From CAYLWN01 sp964387625 (GTDB lineage Bacteria > Patescibacteriota > Microgenomatia > UBA10105), in contig CAYLWN010000033.1 of NCBI GenBank assembly GCA_964387625.1, positions 1 through 10,303 of the forward strand: a stretch of 10,303 nt of DNA, in the 5' to 3' direction. Positions 6,835 through 10,303 of this stretch are shown here, piece after piece; positions within the stretch are counted from its first letter, which is position 1, and each line of letters opens with the position of its first letter. Position numbers and translations under genes: made by a program. Below the pieces are notes generated by a model. It was not told the DNA's origin and searched no databases. It saw nothing but the letters and a program-made list of their open reading frames with translations.

Positions 6835-6876
6835 TAATTAGACTAATTGGTCAAATTTGACAAATAGTATGCGTAT
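6835..6876 (+). repeat. 42-nt leader repeat, copy 2 (before second GT4)
   Basis: Differs from copy 1 at one base (T6844). It contains the same GTCAAATTTGAC palindrome (6850-6861). The sequence just upstream adds a near-perfect 24-bp palindrome beginning CAATTAGT and ending ACTAATTG (6826-6849), with a consensus -10 hexamer TATAAT at 6833-6838. Transcription from that box would give a leader of about 24 nt holding the 12-bp palindrome. Confidence 0.85.
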
Positions 6877-8074
6877 TGCTTTTCTTTGCCCAATCAAGCG
6901 TCCAATTTTACCAGATACAACGGTATCTAGAAACAGGGTGATTGTAGATATTGCTTCAGAATTAATTAAACGCGGACATGAAGTGACTCTTTTTGCGTCA
7001 AGTGATTCTAATTTACCGGGTGCCAAAATAATTGGAGTGATTCCAAAAGGTTTGAATTTTTTACCCGAAGCGGAAAACCCTTTTTACCAACACACTTCGT
7101 ATTTGACCCAAATGATTGAAGAGGCAGTTTTAAGACAAGGTGAATTTGATTTGATTCATAATCATATGTTTCCGGAATATTTAGCATTATTGGCATTAAA
7201 CGATTTCAAAATTCCGTTATTGACTACAGTTCATTCGCAAATGGTACCGGAAACCGTTGCAACATTAAAACAATTTCCTCAAGCACATATGGTGGCAATA
7301 TCTGAATCTGCCAAAAAAATGGCAGGCATGGAAAGTTTGATAGTGGTACACAATAGTATTGATACCCAATTATTTATTCCGGTTGATGGGCCAAAAGATT
7401 ATTTATTAGCAGTAGGACGGATGAGTAAAGCCAAGGATGCAAGCGGTAATTTCTTAGACCCCAAAGGAATTTCTAATTCAATAGCTGTGGCTGAAAAATT
7501 AAATATGAAATTAAAAATTGTGGGAAACTGCGAAGATCCCATGTTTTTTGAAACCCTGGTTAAACCTCATTTGTCAGCCAATATTGAATTTGTGGGTGCT
7601 GTTTCTTCAGAACAGACATTAAAAAGAGAAGACATGGTCAAACTTTTTCAAAACGCCAAAGCGTTTATAAATCCCATCCGTTGGGAAGAACCGTTTGGAC
7701 TGGTTATGGCAGAGAGTTTGTCTTGCGGTACACCAGTTGTGGCATTTAACCGGGGAGCGGTAAATGAGATAGTAGTTGATAGTAAAGTAGGGTTTGTTGT
7801 TGAACCTCAGCCAAAGGCTGATCGTCCTTTGGACGAAAATTCTAAATCCCAAATTCTAAATTCTAAACAAATACAAAATACAAAATACAAAATACAAAAT
7901 ACCAATATGAAGATTAAGCAAACCGGAATTGAGGGTATGTGTGAGGCTATTTTAAAAATTGACAGCATTAATCGTCAAGCTTGTCGTGATCATGCAGTTA
8001 CCAATTTTTCGAAGTCAAGAATGATAGATGATTATTTAAGAGAATATCAAAAATTACTTAACCTGAATAAATAA
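6869..8074 (+). CDS. GT4-family glycosyltransferase, second copy, with repeat-coded insertion
   Basis: A GT-B transferase of 401 residues. N-terminal MRIAFLCPIKRPI, IHNHMF (96-101), AVGRMSK (181-187) and EEPFGLVMAE (273-282, E274/E282 of EX7E), then CGTPVVAFNRGAVNEIV, are typical. Between GRMSK and the following PKGI (198-201) there is a short extra loop (about residues 187-197). Residues 313-352, after VGFVVE, form an N/K/Q-rich insertion coded by two small hairpins and two heptamer arrays; the normal C-terminal helix resumes at GIEGMCEAI. The TTG at 6857 is the alternative start; the ATG is preferred for the same reason as in the first copy. Substrates are unknown. It is probably last in the polysaccharide block, since a hairpin and a new promoter follow. 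Confidence 0.9.
   Translation: MRIAFLCPIKRPILPDTTVSRNRVIVDIASELIKRGHEVTLFASSDSNLPGAKIIGVIPKGLNFLPEAENPFYQHTSYLTQMIEEAVLRQGEFDLIHNHMFPEYLALLALNDFKIPLLTTVHSQMVPETVATLKQFPQAHMVAISESAKKMAGMESLIVVHNSIDTQLFIPVDGPKDYLLAVGRMSKAKDASGNFLDPKGISNSIAVAEKLNMKLKIVGNCEDPMFFETLVKPHLSANIEFVGAVSSEQTLKREDMVKLFQNAKAFINPIRWEEPFGLVMAESLSCGTPVVAFNRGAVNEIVVDSKVGFVVEPQPKADRPLDENSKSQILNSKQIQNTKYKIQNTNMKIKQTGIEGMCEAILKIDSINRQACRDHAVTNFSKSRMIDDYLREYQKLLNLNK
7808..7836. repeat. two adjacent hairpins inside the second GT4
   Basis: CAGCC-AAA-GGCTG (7808-7820) and TCGTCC-TTT-GGACGA (7822-7836) are perfect palindromes with 3-nt loops, one base apart. They code for QPKADRPLDE, and the heptamer arrays follow directly. Confidence 0.8.
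7837..7896 (+). repeat. two consecutive heptamer arrays inside the second GT4
   Basis: Four units of AAATTCT type (7837-7864; the second is AAATCCC), a 4-nt phase slip, then four units of AAATACA (7869-7896; the last ends in C). They code for the low-complexity stretch from about residue 324 to 343. The consensus is close to the AAATTCG array in tagA. Confidence 0.88.
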
Positions 8075-8087
8075 AAAAGAATGCCTG

Positions 8088-8116
8088 CCCTCCGTAGCTT
8101 TTAGCGAAGGATGGGG
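8088..8116. repeat. imperfect hairpin repeat after the second GT4
   Basis: CCC-TCC-G-T-A-GC pairs with GC-G-A-A-GGA-T-GGG around loop TTTTA, with two mismatches and one bulge. It lies 14 nt after the GT4 stop, is GC-rich against its surroundings, and lacks a T run. It may slow or end transcription, but it looks like another dispersed palindrome. A second inverted repeat (GATAAAT/ATTTATC, 8119-8140) follows. Confidence 0.6.
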
Positions 8117-8159
8117 TTGATAAATATGAAAAAATTTATCTGCAATTAACTAATAACTC

Positions 8160-8188
8160 TTGACACTTTCATACAAATTTTGTATGAT
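8160..8188 (+). promoter_or_regulatory. promoter of the toxin-antitoxin operon
   Basis: A perfect -35 TTGACA (8160-8165), exactly 17 nt of spacer, and -10 TATGAT (8183-8188, 5 of 6). The -10 ends 6 nt before the antitoxin ATG at 8195, so the mRNA is probably leaderless. This is the best promoter in the window. Confidence 0.8.
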
Positions 8189-8199
8189 TCTTGTATGAA
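8168..8199 (+). promoter_or_regulatory. operator with three TTGTATGA-type half-sites
   Basis: A perfect palindrome with 8-bp arms and one central base (8170-8186, CATACAAA-T-TTTGTATG) fills the space between -35 and -10 and overlaps the -10. A third half-site, TTGTATGAA (8191-8199), covers the start codon and is the exact reverse complement of TTCATACAA at 8168-8176. The position is right for autorepression by the ribbon-helix-helix antitoxin. Confidence 0.75.
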
Positions 8200-8437
8200 C
8201 TATACAGTCAATATTTCACTTCCCAAGCAACTGGCAGAGTTAGCTCAAGAACAGGTCAAAAAGGGGTATTATTCCTCATTTTCTGAAGTGGTGAGAGAGG
8301 CTTTACGGCATTTATTTGAGCCAAAAATTCCGGAATACCAGCTTAGTAAAAAAGCGATTTCCAGGATTGAAAAAGCGTTGAAAGACTATAAAAACGGAAA
8401 TTTAAAACCAATATCATCACTGTCTGAATTGGAGTAA
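8195..8437 (+). CDS. type II antitoxin, ribbon-helix-helix (ParD/CopG-like)
   Basis: Eighty residues. The N-terminal half fits a ribbon-helix-helix DNA-binding fold: beta strand YTVNISLP (3-10), helix LAELAQEQVKKG, then SSFSEVVREALRHLF (27-41). Alternating residues of the strand would read the operator. The C-terminal half (IPEYQLSKKAISRIEKALKDYKNG) is charged and helical, as expected for the part that wraps and neutralises the toxin. The frame stays open upstream to a TTG at 8180, but that codon lies between -35 and -10, so the ATG at 8195 is the only start compatible with the promoter. It is followed 3 nt later by the toxin gene. Family recognition is by pattern, so the exact subfamily is uncertain. 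Confidence 0.88.
   Translation: MNYTVNISLPKQLAELAQEQVKKGYYSSFSEVVREALRHLFEPKIPEYQLSKKAISRIEKALKDYKNGNLKPISSLSELE
8431..8434 (+). promoter_or_regulatory. ribosome binding site of the toxin gene
   Basis: GGAG ends 6 nt before the toxin ATG and lies in the last codons of the antitoxin gene. It is the only convincing Shine-Dalgarno site in the window. It suggests that the toxin is translated from the middle of a message whose first gene is leaderless. Confidence 0.6.
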
Positions 8438-8440
8438 ATC

Positions 8441-8704
8441 ATGCAAATTCTGCCGAGTTTGTATTTTAAACGAAAGTATAAAAAATTTGTTAAAAAACAT
8501 CCTCAATTATCTTCAAAAGCAGATAAACAACTTAAATTATTTGCTTCAAATCAGAATCACAGATCATTAAGATTACATAAATTAACAGGAAACAAAAAAC
8601 ATTATTGGAGTATCGCGGTTGATAAAAATATCAGAATATTATTTGAATATATTGAGGAAAATATTATATTAATTGACATCGGTTCTCATGATGAAGTTTA
8701 TTAA
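8441..8704 (+). CDS. RelE/ParE-superfamily toxin (RelE/YafQ-like)
   Basis: Eighty-seven residues, usual size for the superfamily. The pattern is typical of RelE/YafQ-like mRNA interferases: basic N-terminal helix FKRKYKKFVKKHP, then LRLHKLTG (43-50; H46, K47), HYWSIAVDKNIRILFEY (54-70; H54, W56, R65) and the C-terminal IGSHDEVY (80-87; H83, Y87). Such toxins cut mRNA in the ribosomal A site; H46, H54, R65 and H83 are candidate active-site residues by analogy with YafQ. ParE-type gyrase poisons share the fold, but the histidine set favours RelE/YafQ. It is paired with the antitoxin directly upstream. No truncation is visible. Confidence 0.88.
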   Translation: MQILPSLYFKRKYKKFVKKHPQLSSKADKQLKLFASNQNHRSLRLHKLTGNKKHYWSIAVDKNIRILFEYIEENIILIDIGSHDEVY

Positions 8705-8764
8705 AAATCCTTCATTTGCGGGAAAAGTGAGAACTTTGGAAGATTACAACAATCTGTTCAAAAT

Positions 8765-8777
8765 AGGGTCCGACCCT
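8765..8777. repeat. palindrome AGGGTC-C-GACCCT, left copy
   Basis: Six-bp perfect arms around one base. A longer version (7-bp arms) is at 9620-9634. Here it runs directly into the ACCCTGTGAAAA tandem repeat. Confidence 0.75.
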
Positions 8778-8814
8778 GTGAAAAAACCCTGTGAAAAACC
8801 CTGTGAAAATTACC
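8773..8814. repeat. tandem repeat ACCCTGTGAAAA x3, left of gap
   Basis: Three units of ACCCTGTGAAAA; the first has one extra A, giving a 12-13 nt period. The tract is repeated identically after the gap (8928-8964). The sequence from the toxin stop (8705) to here holds no supported gene. Confidence 0.85.
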
Positions 8815-8826
8815 TTTTTAAGATGA

Positions 8827-8926
8827 NNNNNNNNNNNNNNNNNNNNNNNNNNNNNNNNNNNNNNNNNNNNNNNNNNNNNNNNNNNNNNNNNNNNNNNNNN
8901 NNNNNNNNNNNNNNNNNNNNNNNNNN
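8827..8926. other. assembly gap of 100 N
   Basis: Exactly 100 Ns, a conventional scaffold-gap length rather than a measured one. The 55 nt before it (8772-8826) equal the 55 nt after it (8927-8981), so the true gap may be zero, or may hide more repeat units or a larger missing segment. Confidence 0.97.
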
Positions 8927-8927
8927 G

Positions 8928-8964
8928 ACCCTGTGAAAAAACCCTGTGAAAAACCCTGTGAAAA
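8928..8964. repeat. tandem repeat ACCCTGTGAAAA x3, right of gap
   Basis: Same three units as left of the gap, base for base. The stop codon of the minus-strand ORF lies directly at its right edge. Confidence 0.85.
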
Positions 8965-9465
8965 TTACCTTTTTAAGATGACGCCGTTTCTTTTTCTAAT
9001 AGCTTCATCAGGATAGTCTGAAGATTTATATTTTTTAGTGTTAATTAATACCCATTTTTGTTGAATTGCTTTATTTTGCTCGTCATAAATAATATTTTGA
9101 TAAATCATTATATCAGGCAAACTAGTTCTCCAGTAAATATTTGTAAATGGTACTAAATCAGAATCTAACAGAGCATGGGGATATATAGACAATTCAGATT
9201 TAATCATTTGCCAAACTGCTGCTTTTACTGTGGGAATTTCATGGTTAAAATTTCCTATCCCATTTTGTATACCGATTAAAGTTATTGGAATTTTACCTTC
9301 TAAAACACTGGTTATATTTGTTATGTATGCTAATTTATGGATAATTTCCGGATCGTCTGGCTGTCGGGAAATTTCATTAAATAATTTATTCAGTTCTGAT
9401 GTAATTTGTGAAGCAGCTGTTATATCTTTGGCAATTGGAAGTGTTTTCCCTAATTCTGCTGGCAT
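8965..9465 (-). CDS. hypothetical protein, 166 residues
   Basis: I do not recognise this family. The protein is soluble-looking, with no signal peptide or membrane segment. The first half is helical (residues 16-56, leucine/isoleucine rich), followed by a hydrophobic strand PITLIGI (60-66). The second half has strand-like segments (FTNIYW, DIMIYQNIIYDE, KWVLINTKKY) and a basic C-terminus. TAA falls at the edge of the tandem repeat, so the C-terminus may be altered by repeat insertion, or the gene may be a fragment at a contig end. A TATAAT box (9517-9522, minus strand) about 50 nt upstream of the ATG could serve it. Coding status is supported by length and an ordinary amino-acid mix only. Confidence 0.6.
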   Translation of the reverse strand: MPAELGKTLPIAKDITAASQITSELNKLFNEISRQPDDPEIIHKLAYITNITSVLEGKIPITLIGIQNGIGNFNHEIPTVKAAVWQMIKSELSIYPHALLDSDLVPFTNIYWRTSLPDIMIYQNIIYDEQNKAIQQKWVLINTKKYKSSDYPDEAIRKRNGVILKR

Positions 9466-9619
9466 AATATAGCTTAGCGGGCAAGATCTAAAAATCCTAA
9501 TTCCTCAATACTATCTATTATATACTAGCGAGTCCAGTTGGAAGATATTTTTTTGGAAAATAAATCACAGCAGGCGATATTTTCTTCTAAATAAGTTATT
9601 CTGACAATCCAAAAATGAG

Positions 9620-9634
9620 TAGGGTCCGACCCTA
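9620..9634. repeat. palindrome TAGGGTC-C-GACCCTA, right copy
   Basis: Perfect 7-bp arms around one base, 24 nt past the stop of the HEEGH-protein gene on the minus strand. A short T run follows on that strand, so it may act as a weak terminator. It shares TAGGGTCCGACCCT with 8764-8777. Confidence 0.7.
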
Positions 9635-9658
9635 GAGCCTAATGACAGTGTGAAGAAA

Positions 9659-10303
9659 TTAATTACCTTTAACGAGTTTTTTTAATTGATAGATAAATTT
9701 TTGAGCATCGTTCATCTGTTGGAATGCGTTCCATTCCACAATCGGGTCTATTATCGTACCATTATGGAGACTTTCTAAAAGAGCATAATCTTGAGAACGA
9801 GCCATATCTAACTGATCAAGAATTGGGTTTGGATCTTTTATTCCTAATCCATATTCTACTCTATTCAAGGCATAATCTGAAGCCCATACCTCATTATAAA
9901 CCATATCTCGTTGTGATATCACTTCTGGTATTTGAGGTCCCAGCATATGACCTTCTTCATGAGTAATAGCAAACATAAAAGTATCTGGATCTGAAATTAT
10001 AGATGAATCTAATGTAATGCAATTAGCATTAGGACAATTTGAAAAACCAACTATCTTACCATTTGAAATGCCATTTTTAATATCGTTGATTGAAGAATGA
10101 TACAGATTTATTTGGTTCTTTGATGATAAATCTGCTGTATAAATATCTATACCATGTTGTTTTAAATAGTTTATTTCATCTAGTTGTAATGTTGTTAATC
10201 CCGGCATATTAGGGTCTAGTAGATCATATTGAATATTTACCGGTGTATTGATTTTTGTTAAATTTAGATAATAGTTATCAATTGCATTATATGTACTGCT
10301 CAC
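9659..10303 (-). CDS. partial protein with HEEGH zinc-metalloprotease motif (ImmA/IrrE-like?)
   Basis: The gene runs off the right edge; the GTG at 10303 may be internal, so at least 214 C-terminal residues are seen. CITLDSSI (95-102) is a strand, followed by TFMFAITHEEGHMLG (108-122). H115, E116 and H119 form a canonical HExxH zinc site. E138 in NEVWASDYALN, 19 residues further on, is a good third ligand. The order strand, F..A.HE.GH, then E..A..YAL resembles ImmA/IrrE-type peptidases, which cleave repressors in mobile elements and stress responses, but other gluzincins share it. C90 and C95 could form a small metal or disulfide loop. No helix-turn-helix is visible in this part. Being a protease is likely; the target is unknown. 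Confidence 0.7.
   Translation of the reverse strand: MSSTYNAIDNYYLNLTKINTPVNIQYDLLDPNMPGLTTLQLDEINYLKQHGIDIYTADLSSKNQINLYHSSINDIKNGISNGKIVGFSNCPNANCITLDSSIISDPDTFMFAITHEEGHMLGPQIPEVISQRDMVYNEVWASDYALNRVEYGLGIKDPNPILDQLDMARSQDYALLESLHNGTIIDPIVEWNAFQQMNDAQKFIYQLKKLVKGN

Noticed and set aside
8119..8140. GATAAAT/ATTTATC inverted repeat as a terminator
   Set aside because: The stem is 7 bp of nearly all A-T pairs with no T run after it, so it is too weak to call.
8673..8936. Plus-strand reading frame running from the toxin into the Ns
   Set aside because: It overlaps the toxin gene, then reads tandem repeat and unknown bases; no protein features.

Overview
The window is AT-rich bacterial DNA that most resembles a Candidate Phyla Radiation (Patescibacteria) genome, probably of the Microgenomates type. 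That placement is inference. It rests on compact gene order, almost no Shine-Dalgarno sites, bare tRNAs without an encoded CCA, MreB beside a set of surface-glycan glycosyltransferases, and many short low-complexity and hairpin repeats placed between and inside genes. TGA is used as a stop (mreB, tagA), which argues against the UGA-recoding Gracilibacteria/Absconditabacteria.

Layout. 1-194: divergent tRNA-Arg(CCU) (-) and tRNA-Pro(CGG) (+). 212-1534 (-): a membrane-anchored PEGA-domain protein with a probable beta-propeller, driven by an extended -10 promoter that appears to give a leaderless mRNA. 1535-2009: gene-free, with a five-unit heptamer array, a hairpin and the putative mreB promoter. 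2010-8074 (+): mreB, a WecG/TagA/CpsF-family glycosyltransferase, a glycogen/starch synthase-like GT5 enzyme and two GT4 glycosyltransferases, all co-oriented. Together they look like a cell-shape and envelope or storage polysaccharide block. 8160-8704 (+): a ribbon-helix-helix antitoxin and RelE/ParE-type toxin pair with a clear operator-promoter. 8705-8981: a short tandem repeat interrupted by 100 Ns. 8965-10303 (-): an orphan 166-aa protein and the C-terminal part of a protein with an HEEGH zinc-protease motif.

The most unusual feature is a set of seven arrays with an exact 7-nt period, mostly of four units. They lie both between genes (1793-1827, 3022-3049, 3089-3116) and inside reading frames (3360-3392, 3572-3599, 7837-7864, 7869-7896). 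The intragenic arrays sit with small perfect hairpins and add extra residues to tagA and the second GT4 without breaking either frame. A second repeat theme is a 42-nt leader, 41/42 identical and with 9-nt periodicity, in front of both GT4 genes.

The 55 nt before and after the N gap are identical, as when two k=55 contigs overlap. The right-hand 1.4 kb should therefore be treated as linked to the rest only by scaffolding.
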